Source of the DNA: Methylotenera sp.
Lineage (GTDB): Bacteria; Pseudomonadota; Gammaproteobacteria; Burkholderiales; Methylophilaceae
NCBI RefSeq assembly: GCF_029945705.1
Contig: NZ_JAQSDC010000043.1
Location: 51,256-115,255 of the forward strand
Length of the DNA stretch: 64,000 bases
Direction of reading: 5' to 3'
The notes below the pieces were generated by a model. That model made no database searches. It was not told where the DNA came from and saw only the letters and a list, made by a program, of their open reading frames with translations. This document shows, piece by piece, positions 54,750 through 63,976 of the stretch; the first letter of the stretch is position 1, and each line of letters opens with the position of its first letter. A program made the position numbers and the translations under genes.

Positions 54750-54935
54750 GTCATTCCCACTTAGGCGGGAATCCAGGTAGTGTGCCTGTCTAGCTTGATA
54801 TTTTTAGTGCTAATAATGTGTATATTCATCTTTATCTAGCCATTTAAAAAGTATGTTGCATTAACGAAATAAACAAACTCACCTGAGATTATGGCTTGCC
54901 TAGATTCCCGCCTACGCGGGAATGACGGTCTAGGT
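54750..54935. repeat. Inverted pair of dispersed GGCGGGAAT repeats
   Basis: CGTCATTCCCACTTAGGCGG at 54750 and, in the opposite orientation, CCGCCTACGCGGGAATGACG ending near 54928 are copies of the same approximately 30-bp palindromic repeat, both flanked by an AGG/CTAG segment. They lie 150 bp apart between metE and the nrd promoter. This type of GTCATTCCCGC...GCGGGAAT repeat is common in beta- and gammaproteobacteria. Confidence 0.8.
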
Positions 54936-54973
54936 TAAATACTAAAGTAGGGAAGTAAATGTAGATTAATAAG

Positions 54974-57262
54974 TTACGCCAATTGCTTACGTAAGCCTTT
55001 CGCCACGGCTACCATGTTTTCTAGTGCCGCTTTAGTTTCTGGCCAGCCACGGGTTTTTAAGCCGCAATCAGGGTTAATCCATAAGCGTTCTACGGGCACC
55101 ACCTCAAATGCACGTTTCATGAGTTTTTCCATCGCCTCAACGGTTGGCACGCGAGGTGAGTGAATATCATAAACACCTGGACCAATGTCGTTAGGGTATG
55201 CAAACTCACCAAATGCATCTAATAATTCCATGGCTGAGCGCGAAGTTTCAATGGTAATCACATCAGCATCCATCGCTGCGATTGCAGGCAAAATATCATT
55301 GAATTCTGCATAACACATATGCGTATGAATTTGCGTATCGTCACGTGCAATACTGGCGGACAACTTAAATGCTTTTACCGCCCATGCTAAATATTGCGCC
55401 CATGCCGCTTTTTGTAATGGCAAACCTTCACGCAACGCAGGTTCATCAATTTGAATAATCGCAATGCCAGCTTTTTGCAAGTCTTCAACTTCATCGCGTA
55501 TTGCAAGTGCTATTTGCATCGCGGTGGTTTCTCTGGGTTGATCATCGCGAACAAAAGACCATTGCAATATGGTGATAGGGCCTGTGAGCATGCCTTTAAC
55601 TGGGCGACTTGATAGTGATTGCGCAAAGATTGCCAAGTTTACTGTCATAGGATTTGGTCTATACACATCGCCATAAATGACGGGTGGTTTTACGCAGCGT
55701 GAACCGTAACTTTGTACCCAACCATTTTGTGTAAACGCATAACCAGCTAGTTGCTCGCCAAAAAATTCCACCATGTCATTTCGTTCTGCCTCACCATGCA
55801 CCAGCACATCTAAGCCAATGGCTTCTTGCTGAGCAATGGCGTAAGCAATATGCGACTCCATCTCAGCATCATAGTTAGCTTGACTAATATCGCCCTTTTT
55901 AAAAGCCGCGCGTGCTGCACGAATATCAGGCGTTTGTGGAAACGAGCCTATCGTTGTTGTAGGTAAAAGCGGTAAATTCAAGCGCGCTTTTTGGGCTCTA
56001 GCACGCAACTCAAAAGTACTTTCACGATTTTCATTGAGTGTATTAAGTGCGGCAATCCGTGTTTTTACATTGGCATCGTGTACTCGGCTTGACTGATTGC
56101 GTGATGCAATTGCTGCACGTGAAATAGCTAATTCTTCTGCGACTGAATCCACACCATTATTCAATGCTTTGGCAATAATGCTGAGCTCAACAATTTTTTC
56201 ATCGGCAAAAGCTAACCATGATTTAATCTCAGCGTCTAACTTAGTCTCATGTGCGAGTGTCACTGGGGTATGCAGTAATGAGCAGCTTGGTGCAATCCAT
56301 AAGCGGTCGCCCAGTCTATTCACCCATGGGTCTAAAAATGCGAGTGTTTTGTCTAAATCGTTACGCCATATATTACGGCCATCAATCACGCCAGCAGATA
56401 ATACCCAGTGACTTGGTATCGCATTAACCCAAGGCCCTAATTGCTCTGGTGCGCGCACCAAGTCAATATGGATACCATCCACAGGTAAGCTAGTAATAAA
56501 TGCCTGATAGCGCGATACATTGGCAAAGTAAGTGGTGAGCAATAGTTTCGGGCGAGACGTTCTAAACCAAGCGTAGGCACGGTCAAAGGCTTTCAGCCAA
56601 GCATCATCTAAATCTAAAGCGAAAATAGGCTCGTCAATTTGTAACCATTCAATTTTACGCAGCTGTAACTCTTGTAATAAATACACATATTGTTGTGCTA
56701 GCCCATCTAATAAATCTAGTTTATTAATGCCACGGGCTTTACTTAAATATAAGAAACTCACTGGCCCGAGTAATACGGGCTTCACGTTTTTGCTGATTTT
56801 TTGTGCTTCATCTAACTGGCTTAAGAAATCATGTACGTTGATAGAAAACTGCGTGTCATTGGCCAGTTCTGGCACAATATAGTGATAGTTCGTATCAAAC
56901 CACTTAGTCATTTCCATTGCAGGTTGCTCTAAGTTACCGCGAGCGAGTGCAAAATAGGCGTTTTCTGGAGAAGCGTTCACTTCACCAAAAGGTTTTTTAT
57001 TGAAGCGTTTAGGTTGTGCGCCAAACAACACAGAATGATCCAACACGTGGTCATATAGTGAAAAATCGTTACTGGTGATAAAAGTCAAGCCAGCGTCTTG
57101 TTGCTTCTGCCAATGCTCGGCACGTAAAGTTTTAGCGGTCTCTTGTAGGGTATTTGACGGCACTTCTTTACGCCAAAATGATTCCAGTGCAAATTTAAGT
57201 TCACGCTTTGCACCTACGCGTGGGTAGCCCAAGATATGCGCCTTAATATTATTTTTTGTCAT
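54974..57262 (-). CDS. metE: Cobalamin-independent methionine synthase MetE
   Basis: Transfers the methyl group of 5-methyltetrahydropteroyltriglutamate to homocysteine without B12. The 762-residue protein has the two-barrel layout: N-terminal GYPRVGAKRELKFALE, then the catalytic barrel with TTIGSFPQT, VLVHGEAERNDMVEFFGE, IQIDEPALREGL, the zinc ligand HTHMCYAEF and the last Cys in NPDCGLKTRGW. Length is normal. It is divergent from metR, with a MetR-type site between. The upstream gap is too short for a riboswitch. Confidence 0.97.
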   Translation of the reverse strand: MTKNNIKAHILGYPRVGAKRELKFALESFWRKEVPSNTLQETAKTLRAEHWQKQQDAGLTFITSNDFSLYDHVLDHSVLFGAQPKRFNKKPFGEVNASPENAYFALARGNLEQPAMEMTKWFDTNYHYIVPELANDTQFSINVHDFLSQLDEAQKISKNVKPVLLGPVSFLYLSKARGINKLDLLDGLAQQYVYLLQELQLRKIEWLQIDEPIFALDLDDAWLKAFDRAYAWFRTSRPKLLLTTYFANVSRYQAFITSLPVDGIHIDLVRAPEQLGPWVNAIPSHWVLSAGVIDGRNIWRNDLDKTLAFLDPWVNRLGDRLWIAPSCSLLHTPVTLAHETKLDAEIKSWLAFADEKIVELSIIAKALNNGVDSVAEELAISRAAIASRNQSSRVHDANVKTRIAALNTLNENRESTFELRARAQKARLNLPLLPTTTIGSFPQTPDIRAARAAFKKGDISQANYDAEMESHIAYAIAQQEAIGLDVLVHGEAERNDMVEFFGEQLAGYAFTQNGWVQSYGSRCVKPPVIYGDVYRPNPMTVNLAIFAQSLSSRPVKGMLTGPITILQWSFVRDDQPRETTAMQIALAIRDEVEDLQKAGIAIIQIDEPALREGLPLQKAAWAQYLAWAVKAFKLSASIARDDTQIHTHMCYAEFNDILPAIAAMDADVITIETSRSAMELLDAFGEFAYPNDIGPGVYDIHSPRVPTVEAMEKLMKRAFEVVPVERLWINPDCGLKTRGWPETKAALENMVAVAKGLRKQLA

Positions 57263-57343
57263 GTGCTAAGCCTTATTCAATGTAAGGCATGCATTTTCTA
57301 ACTTGCAAATATTTTAATAAAGCGAAAGTTTTTGTGATAAATT

Positions 57344-57356
57344 TGAATTAAATTCA
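57344..57356. promoter_or_regulatory. MetR binding site
   Basis: TGAATTAAATTCA matches the known MetR consensus TGAA-N5-TTCA exactly and lies in the 109-bp metE/metR divergent region, 16 bp before the metR start. Confidence 0.75.
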
Positions 57357-57371
57357 TACCTAAAATTTATT

Positions 57372-58283
57372 ATGATAGAAATTCGCCATCTAAAATCACT
57401 TAAAGCTATCGCAGAAACAGGCAAATTAGGGCTAGCGGCCGAGCGTGTATTTTTAACGCAATCTGCGCTCTCGCATCAGATTCGTGGATTAGAAACGCAT
57501 TATGAAATCACCTTATTTCAGCGTAGTCCGCAAGGTTTACGCTTTACGCCTGCAGGTCAGCGCCTGTTAGATTTAGCTAACGAGTTATTACCGCTGATTG
57601 AAAAATCAGAGCGTGATTTAATTCGGTTAAAAAGTGACCAGTCTGGCGAATTGCGCATAGTGTTGGAATGCCACACTTGCTTTGATTGGCTCACGCCAGT
57701 GATGGACGCGTTTAGGCGTGCATGGCCAGAGGTTGAGCTGGATTTAGTCGCAGGATTTCATAGCGACCCGTGGCAGTTATTGCGTGAAGGTAAAGCTGAC
57801 ATCGTAATAGGCGGGCTGCCAGAAAAAATGCGAGACTTGCGCCAAGCACCATTATTCAAGTTTGAAATAATGGCGGTGTTGCCACTGGATAGTAGCAAAG
57901 GTAATAAGTCGCGATTAGCCGCAGAAGATTTTAGCAATGAAACCTTGATTACTTACCCCGTACCTGAAGAGCGCATTGATATTATTCGCCATGTGCTTAA
58001 GCCCGCTAATATTGTATTTACTAGACGAACCGCAGAATTAACCGTTGCTATTATGCAACTTGTAGCAAGCCGCAGAGGGCTAGCCGCCTTACCAAGTTGG
58101 GGTATCAAAAGCTATGTTGATCACGAATATGTGCTTGCTAAATCAATAGGTAAAAATGGTTTATGGTCTGAGTTGCATGCAACTTGTACCGCAGAAACGA
58201 TGTTACGCCCTTACACCTTAGACTTGGTGAATATTATTAAGCAGACCTGCGCAGAGAATCTAAGCGGTATTAAGCTGCTATAA
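57372..58283 (+). CDS. metR: LysR-family regulator MetR
   Basis: Activates metE (and often metH) with homocysteine as co-effector. The 303-residue protein matches MetR: MIEIRHLKSLKAIAETGKLGLAAERVFLTQSALSHQIRGLE (read in parts), GELRIVLECHTCFDWLTPVMDAFR and VELDLVAGFHSDPWQLL. It is divergent from metE, and the site TGAA-N5-TTCA lies between the two genes. Confidence 0.95.
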   Translation: MIEIRHLKSLKAIAETGKLGLAAERVFLTQSALSHQIRGLETHYEITLFQRSPQGLRFTPAGQRLLDLANELLPLIEKSERDLIRLKSDQSGELRIVLECHTCFDWLTPVMDAFRRAWPEVELDLVAGFHSDPWQLLREGKADIVIGGLPEKMRDLRQAPLFKFEIMAVLPLDSSKGNKSRLAAEDFSNETLITYPVPEERIDIIRHVLKPANIVFTRRTAELTVAIMQLVASRRGLAALPSWGIKSYVDHEYVLAKSIGKNGLWSELHATCTAETMLRPYTLDLVNIIKQTCAENLSGIKLL

Positions 58284-58314
58284 CGCAATGCGCTTACTCA
58301 AAGTGTAGAAAGTG

Positions 58315-58806
58315 TTATTTAGCTGGTGTAATTGTTTTGTTGTAAGTATAAAAAACATCATCGCGCACCCAGCCTAAAGATTCATATAATGACTGAGCTT
58401 TCAAGTTGGTTTTTGCGGTGGTTAAGTCTAGTCGAGCATAGTCATTGTTGGCAGCATAGTCATGTGCGGCAAGCATCAGCGCTTTTCCAGCGCCAGATTT
58501 TCTGATATCTGCATCTACAAATAAATCATAAAGTACGCAGATAGGCGAAGCGATGACCGAGCAAAATGTTGGGTATAGCTGACAAAAGCCAATCAGCTTT
58601 TGTGAATGGTTTTTATTATCAGCGGTTCCAGCTACAGCATCTTCTGCAACAAAAATAACAGAATCTTTTTTGCTAAGTCTGTCTTGTAGAAAGCGCCTTG
58701 CAAGGCCAATGTCCGATGCCTCTTCATAAAATTCACGGTACGCGTTAAATAGTTCAACAAGCTGTTCAAGGTCTTCTAAGTGAGCGATTCTAATTTTTAT
58801 AGTCAT
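58315..58806 (-). CDS. GNAT-family N-acetyltransferase
   Basis: The 163-residue protein has the GNAT fold: IRIAHLEDLEQLVELFNAYREFY at the start, the acetyl-CoA-binding VLYDLFVDADIRKSGAGKALMLAA (R-x-x-G-x-G/A), and DLTTAKTNLKAQSLYESLGWVRDD at the end. The substrate is not evident. It is divergent from the efflux operon and the gap holds CpxR-like repeats, so shared control is possible. Confidence 0.88.
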   Translation of the reverse strand: MTIKIRIAHLEDLEQLVELFNAYREFYEEASDIGLARRFLQDRLSKKDSVIFVAEDAVAGTADNKNHSQKLIGFCQLYPTFCSVIASPICVLYDLFVDADIRKSGAGKALMLAAHDYAANNDYARLDLTTAKTNLKAQSLYESLGWVRDDVFYTYNKTITPAK

Positions 58807-58900
58807 GATATTTTGAATTTAAATAGGTACGTAAAACAGTTAATCATTGTAAGAAGTTAAGCTAGAGTAATCCATAAGAATAATCAAGGTGTGAGCCTAA

Positions 58901-58924
58901 TTGCGAACTTAGTTGCGAACTTAC
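58901..58924. repeat. 12-bp tandem duplication
   Basis: TTGCGAACTTAG at 58901-58912 is followed directly by TTGCGAACTTAC at 58913-58924, in the GNAT/efflux intergenic region. No function assigned. Confidence 0.75.
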
Positions 58925-58958
58925 TGTGATTTAGCCTATCTGTCTTAGTTAATATGCT

Positions 58959-58983
58959 TTTACCCAGATTTACACGGATTTAC
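58959..58983 (+). promoter_or_regulatory. CpxR-like phased direct repeats upstream of the efflux operon
   Basis: Three perfect TTTAC units at 58959, 58969 and 58979, each separated by 5 bp. The first gene starts 93 bp downstream, almost the same distance as at the EF-hand gene (97 bp). This is the best copy of the element in the window. Confidence 0.7.
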
Positions 58984-59058
58984 TATTTAGCCTATTCTAT
59001 TTTTTCTGCATGTGGTCATAATAGATTCAACATTTTTAACAAAACTTAAAGAAAAACC

Positions 59059-59087
59059 ATGAATGTTTTAACCCTATGAATGTTTTA
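59059..59087 (+). repeat. Direct repeat at the start of the outer membrane factor gene
   Basis: ATGAATGTTTTA occurs at 59059-59070 and again at 59076-59087. The first copy opens a six-codon frame that ends in TGA at 59077-59079, overlapping the ATG of the real gene (ATGA). Confidence 0.75.
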
Positions 59088-60569
59088 TTAGATCATCACA
59101 AAAATTCTTACCAAATAAATCGCTTAGGCGATCACCAAAGTAAGTACAGGTTCGGCTTAATCTGTTTGGCCAGCCTGCTGCTGACACTCAACGGCTGTGC
59201 GCTGCTTCACCCCAGCCATCCTGAGTCCGCAAAAACTGAAGTGCCTGCGAAGTGGTCAGCGGATGACGCAGTGGCGGCTTCAAATTCAACCTCGCTCAAT
59301 CATTGGTGGCAGCGGTTTAATGATCCGCTTTTGGTGAACCTTGTGCAGCAGTCTTTGCAGAGCAATACCAGTGTCAATAGTGCAAAGTCAGCACTGCAAG
59401 AGGCACGTGCCTTGCGCGATGTGGCAGCAGCTACTTTGTTGCCAACGCTTGATACCTCAGCATCTGCTGGAAGAAGTAAATCTGGAAATAATAGTGCAGT
59501 GAATAATTTTTCTGCTGGCTTGGATGCCAGTTGGGAGTTGGATATTTTCGGTGCAAATCGAAGCGGGCTTTCTGCTAGTGAGGCAACTGCTCAGGCGAGT
59601 GAGGCGAGTTTAGGAGACATTCAGGTGTCAATCGCGGCTGAAGTGGCGCTTAATTATATTTCCTTACGCAATGCTCAGGCACGATTAGCGATTGCAAATA
59701 GTAACTTAAGCAGTCAGTTAGAAACGCTACAAATTACCGAGTGGCGCAATCAAGCAGGCTTAGTGTCCTCTTTAGATGCAGAACAGGCGAGGGTTTCGGC
59801 AGAGCAAACACGCGCCAATATCCCCGTATTGCAAACCTCTGTTGCGCAGTTTAGCCATGCGCTTGCCGTGCTCACTGGTCAGCCGCCTGCTAATTTATTA
59901 CAACAATTATCTGTAGTCAGCCCAGTACCGCAGGCCGCGAATGACTTGGCTTTAAATTTTCCCGCTGAAACTTTACGTCAGCGTGCCGATGTGCGCGCTG
60001 CTGAGTATAGAGTGGCTGCTGATTTGGCAAAGCTGGCACAAGCGGATGCGGCACGTTTACCAAACTTCTCGTTGAGTGGTTCTTTAGGCTTAAGTGCGCT
60101 CACTTTAGGTTCTTTGACTAGCGGTTCTTCTGTAGTCAGTTCATTGCTGGCGAATGTCGCGATGCCATTATTTGATGGAGGTTCTAGGCGCGCTAAAGTA
60201 CGCGCTCAAGAAGCCGTATTGGAACAAACACGTTTAAGTTACAAAGCGACCGTGCTAACTGCGCTGCAAGAAGTGGAGGATGCCTTGGTTGCCTTACGTG
60301 GCGATATTCAGCGTGTATCTCGCCTGAAACTAGCTTCGGAATCTGCTGGCAATGCTGCACTTTTGGCGCGTCAACGTTACGATAGTGGGCTGGCTGATTT
60401 TCAGACCGTGCTTGAAACGCAACGCTCTTTATTAAGTACGCAAGACAGTGTCGCGAGTGCAAATGCCGATGTAAGCTCAGACCATGTGCGCCTCTATAAG
60501 GCTTTAGGCGGTGGTTGGCAAGCAAGCGAGGCTGAAATAACAACATCACTTACTGAAAAAACGAAATGA
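59076..60569 (+). CDS. RND/ABC efflux outer membrane lipoprotein (NodT family)
   Basis: Forms the outer-membrane channel of a tripartite efflux pump. The 497-residue protein has a signal with lipobox LTLNGC (Cys41), then WWQRFNDPLLVNLVQQSLQSN and two repeated helical halves (LDASWELDIFGANRSGLSAS, SYKATVLTALQEVEDALVAL), the TolC/NodT pattern. It heads an operon with a MacA-like adaptor and MacB-like ABC genes, coupled by ATGA. CpxR-like repeats lie 93 bp upstream. The N-terminal 25 residues before the signal helix are longer than usual. Confidence 0.93.
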   Translation: MNVLLDHHKNSYQINRLGDHQSKYRFGLICLASLLLTLNGCALLHPSHPESAKTEVPAKWSADDAVAASNSTSLNHWWQRFNDPLLVNLVQQSLQSNTSVNSAKSALQEARALRDVAAATLLPTLDTSASAGRSKSGNNSAVNNFSAGLDASWELDIFGANRSGLSASEATAQASEASLGDIQVSIAAEVALNYISLRNAQARLAIANSNLSSQLETLQITEWRNQAGLVSSLDAEQARVSAEQTRANIPVLQTSVAQFSHALAVLTGQPPANLLQQLSVVSPVPQAANDLALNFPAETLRQRADVRAAEYRVAADLAKLAQADAARLPNFSLSGSLGLSALTLGSLTSGSSVVSSLLANVAMPLFDGGSRRAKVRAQEAVLEQTRLSYKATVLTALQEVEDALVALRGDIQRVSRLKLASESAGNAALLARQRYDSGLADFQTVLETQRSLLSTQDSVASANADVSSDHVRLYKALGGGWQASEAEITTSLTEKTK

Positions 60570-61924
60570 ATTTACCTCCTATGACCACAAATAATGCTTC
60601 CACTGAATCTACTAATTCTAAAGATAACTCAATCGTTGATATTGCGACTTTGTTAGATGAGCCAGCAAAAGTGGCTTGGTATCGCCGTTCAAGTTTGTGG
60701 GGTGGATTGGCGCTGCTTATAATCATTATTGTAGGCTATTTTTATTGGCAGGCTGAGCGTGCGAAGGAAGCCTTACCCAAATATACAACGCAAGAAGTCA
60801 CGCGTGGCAACTTAACCTTAAGCGTCACTGCTAATGGCACCATCCAGCCGACACGTTCTATCAATATTGGTAGTGAACTTTCAGGTACTGTGCGCAAGGT
60901 GAACGTTGATGTGAATGATGTGATTAAGAAAGGTCAGGTATTGGTAGAGCTTGATACTTCAAAATTAAGTGATCAGGTGTTGCGTTCAAAAGCGTCTTTG
61001 GCAGCAGCGATTGCCAAAGTTGCGCAGACCGAAGCAACAATAAAAGAATCCGCATCCTCCTTGCAAAGGTTGGAAGAGGTGTCTCGTTTATCAGGTGGTA
61101 AAGTGCCGTCTAAATCTGAGCTTGATACGGGTCGTGCTACCTATGACAGAGCCGTAGCGGATGACATGAGTGCGAAGGCGGGCGTCAATGATGCACGTGC
61201 TGCATTATCAACAGACCAAATTAACTTAACTAAAGCCTCAATAGTTGCGCCTTCAGATGGCATCATCTTAACGCGTGCAGTTGATCCAGGTAATGCTGTG
61301 GCGGCTTCTTTGCAAGCAGTCACATTGTTTACGATGGCGGAAGACTTGACTAAATTACGCCTTTGGGTGTATGTGGATGAAGCGGATGTTGGCTCGGTTA
61401 AGTTAGACCAGGATGCTACTTTTACTGTGAGTGCTTATCCAACTCGTAAGTTTCCAGCACGTATTACGCGAGTAGGTTTTGGTTCTACCATTACGGATAA
61501 CGTAGTGACTTACCTGACTTATCTAGATGTTGATAATACTGACCTTAGCCTACGCCCTGGTATGACAGCGACAGCCACGATTAAAGCTAAACAGGTGAGT
61601 GATGCCTTGCTAGTACCTAACACCGCGTTGCGCTTTACCCCAGCCTCTGATGATTCTGACAAATCCGCATCAGCGAATAAAAAAGGACTCGCTACTAGCT
61701 TAATGCCAAGTATGCCACGCAATAAGAGTAACCGTAAATCTGGGGCTGAAAGAGCTAATATAGCCTTAGCCAAGCAAGTATGGGTGTTGCCTAAAGATGG
61801 CGGCGCGGCAATAGCCGTTGCTGTGAAACCTGGCATTAGCGATGGTCATATGACAGAGATAGTCGGTGGTGATTTAAAGGTTGGCATGCAAGTGATCACT
61901 GATCAGAAGGTGGTTGCACAGTGA
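60566..61924 (+). CDS. macA: MacA-like periplasmic adaptor protein
   Basis: Connects the MacB-type ABC transporter to the outer-membrane channel. The 452-residue protein has a cytoplasmic N-terminus of about 45 residues, one membrane helix (LWGGLALLIIIIVGYFYW), the lipoyl halves (GNLTLSVTANGTIQPTRSINIGSELSG, read in parts), a coiled-coil hairpin at about 130-210, and beta-barrel segments (LRLWVYVDEADVGSV, DNTDLSLRPGMTATATI). A Lys/Ser-rich insert near residues 365-400 is lineage-specific. The start overlaps the upstream stop (ATGA). Confidence 0.92.
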   Translation: MNLPPMTTNNASTESTNSKDNSIVDIATLLDEPAKVAWYRRSSLWGGLALLIIIIVGYFYWQAERAKEALPKYTTQEVTRGNLTLSVTANGTIQPTRSINIGSELSGTVRKVNVDVNDVIKKGQVLVELDTSKLSDQVLRSKASLAAAIAKVAQTEATIKESASSLQRLEEVSRLSGGKVPSKSELDTGRATYDRAVADDMSAKAGVNDARAALSTDQINLTKASIVAPSDGIILTRAVDPGNAVAASLQAVTLFTMAEDLTKLRLWVYVDEADVGSVKLDQDATFTVSAYPTRKFPARITRVGFGSTITDNVVTYLTYLDVDNTDLSLRPGMTATATIKAKQVSDALLVPNTALRFTPASDDSDKSASANKKGLATSLMPSMPRNKSNRKSGAERANIALAKQVWVLPKDGGAAIAVAVKPGISDGHMTEIVGGDLKVGMQVITDQKVVAQ

Positions 61925-62706
61925 GTGAGCCCTTAACCAAGCAACCTCTAGCAGAGCAGCCACTGATACAGCTCATAGATGTTAAGAAAACTTATGGCTC
62001 AGGCTCAACGGAATTTCTTGCCTTAAAAGGCATTGATTTAAGTATCTATGCAGGTGAGTTTGTCGCCATTATGGGGCCAAGTGGTTCGGGTAAATCTACC
62101 GCCATGAATATTCTTGGCTGCTTAGATAGCCCAAAATATGGCCAGTATTTATTTAAAGGTGCGCATGTAGAAGATTTAACTCGCGACCAGCACGCGCGGC
62201 TCCGCAGACGCTTTCTTGGTTTTGTTTTTCAAGGTTTTAATTTACTAGCGCGAACCACCGCTCAAGAGAATGTAGAACTGCCATTACTTTATCGTGGTGA
62301 TGATGCTAAAAAGCGGCAGATAGCCGCTAGCAAGGCATTGGCCGCAGTGGGGTTGACTGGTTGGGAGCATCACACACCTGCAGAACTTTCGGGCGGTCAG
62401 CAGCAACGGGTTGCCATTGCACGCGCCATTGTGACTGAACCAGCGGTATTACTAGCCGATGAACCCACAGGGAATTTAGACACGCAACGTAGCCATGAAA
62501 TTATGGCGCTTTTAGTAGCACTCAATAGAGACCAAGGCATTACCGTGTTAATGGTGACACATGAGTTAGACATGGCGGCATATGCACATCGAATAGTGAC
62601 TTTTGTCGATGGAAAAATTGCAAAAGATGAGGTGAATGCGCATCCTACAATGCCAAAATTGGCTGATTCAACTATGTTAGATGTCAATTCGACTGAGGTT
62701 ATTTAA
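61921..62706 (+). CDS. MacB-like ABC transporter ATPase
   Basis: The ATPase of a MacAB-type exporter, here a separate gene. The 261-residue protein has Walker A MGPSGSGKSTAMNILG, Q loop FVFQGFNLLARTTAQENVELPL, signature LSGGQQQRVAIARAI, Walker B VLLADEPTGNLDTQ and H loop MVTHELDMAAYA, the LolD/MacB-type pattern. The GTG start overlaps the macA stop (GTGA) and it ends in a one-base overlap with the permease gene. Confidence 0.94.
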   Translation: MSEPLTKQPLAEQPLIQLIDVKKTYGSGSTEFLALKGIDLSIYAGEFVAIMGPSGSGKSTAMNILGCLDSPKYGQYLFKGAHVEDLTRDQHARLRRRFLGFVFQGFNLLARTTAQENVELPLLYRGDDAKKRQIAASKALAAVGLTGWEHHTPAELSGGQQQRVAIARAIVTEPAVLLADEPTGNLDTQRSHEIMALLVALNRDQGITVLMVTHELDMAAYAHRIVTFVDGKIAKDEVNAHPTMPKLADSTMLDVNSTEVI

Positions 62707-63923
62707 TGTTATTAAGTGTATTCATGTTAGCTTTGCGCTCAGTCAGGCGCAATTTATTAAGGTCGTTTTTGACCATACTTGGCATTGTGATTGGGGTTGC
62801 CGCCGTGATTACCATGGTGACATTAGGTAATGGCGCTACCCAAGCCATTAAGACGCAAATATCAAGCCTTGGTACTAATTTGTTAATGGTAAACCCTGGT
62901 CAACGAGGACCAGGCGGTGGTGGAGGCGGAGGTGGCGTGCCACAGTTCACCGAGGCAGATGCTGTTGTCATACAGTCGGAAATTGGTGGCGTTGCTGCGG
63001 TAGCTCCGCAAGGTCGCAGTAGCGTCAATGTGATCGCTAATGGCCGAAATTGGCCTAGCACGGTTTACGGCAGCACGAATGCATGGTTTATTACAGGCAA
63101 TTGGAAGTTAGCAAGCGGCCGTGTTTTTGACCCTGATGAACAAACTGCTGGAGCAGCCGTTTGCGTGATTGGTGAAACGGTACGCCGAGAGTTATATGCC
63201 GGCTCAATCGGGCTGACAGGCCTTGGTGAGCAATTACGCATTAAGCAGTTTTCATGCACAGTCGTGGGTATTCTGGCGGCTAAAGGTCAAGGCGGAATGG
63301 GCGATCAAGATGATCTAGTGCTTCTGCCACTGCATACGCTTCAACGCCGTGTGACGGGTAGTTTGAAAGTAAGTACGCTGATGGTTTCAATGGAAGACGG
63401 CCGAGATAGTGGTCCATTAAAAGCCAGTCTGCGAGATTTACTGCGTGAACGCCGCAAACTCGCCGAGAGCGATGACGATAATTTTAATATTTTCGATACG
63501 CAACAACTCGCCGAAACACTTGCGAGCACGACCAAAGTAATGACCACGCTACTCGGCGCAGTGGCCGCGGTTAGCTTACTGGTAGGCGGCATTGGCATTA
63601 TGAATATCATGCTAGTCAGCGTTACAGAACGTACCAGAGAGATTGGTCTGCGCCTTGCGATTGGCGCGTTAGAGCGAGAGGTTTTGTTACAGTTTTTGAT
63701 TGAGGCGGTAGTGCTGTCAGCATTAGGTGGCATCATAGGAATCATCATTGCTGCTATGGCCTCTTATGTGCTTTCTATGGTGATGAATATACCGTTTATT
63801 TTTGATGTCACCACCAATATGATGTCGTTTTTATTTTCTGCTGGTATTGGCGTGCTGTTTGGCTACTTTCCAGCAAGGCGCGCTGCGCAAATGGACCCGA
63901 TTGAGGCGTTAAGGCATGAGTAG
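62706..63923 (+). CDS. macB: MacB-like ABC transporter permease
   Basis: The membrane part of the MacB-type exporter. The 405-residue protein has a first helix near residues 15-40 (NLLRSFLTILGIVIGVAAVITM), a large periplasmic domain beginning with GTNLLMVNPGQRGPGGGG, then three C-terminal helices of the FtsX domain (VSLLVGGIGIMNIMLVSVTERTREIGLRLAIGA, read in parts) and the end GYFPARRAAQMDPIEALRHE. A glycine run near residue 75 is notable. Substrates of such pumps include macrolides, siderophores and peptides; none can be assigned. Confidence 0.94.
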   Translation: MLLSVFMLALRSVRRNLLRSFLTILGIVIGVAAVITMVTLGNGATQAIKTQISSLGTNLLMVNPGQRGPGGGGGGGGVPQFTEADAVVIQSEIGGVAAVAPQGRSSVNVIANGRNWPSTVYGSTNAWFITGNWKLASGRVFDPDEQTAGAAVCVIGETVRRELYAGSIGLTGLGEQLRIKQFSCTVVGILAAKGQGGMGDQDDLVLLPLHTLQRRVTGSLKVSTLMVSMEDGRDSGPLKASLRDLLRERRKLAESDDDNFNIFDTQQLAETLASTTKVMTTLLGAVAAVSLLVGGIGIMNIMLVSVTERTREIGLRLAIGALEREVLLQFLIEAVVLSALGGIIGIIIAAMASYVLSMVMNIPFIFDVTTNMMSFLFSAGIGVLFGYFPARRAAQMDPIEALRHE

Positions 63924-63976
63924 ATGATGGCACTTTTTTACTAACTCCTTTAGGTAATTGCATGCCAGCAATGCTA

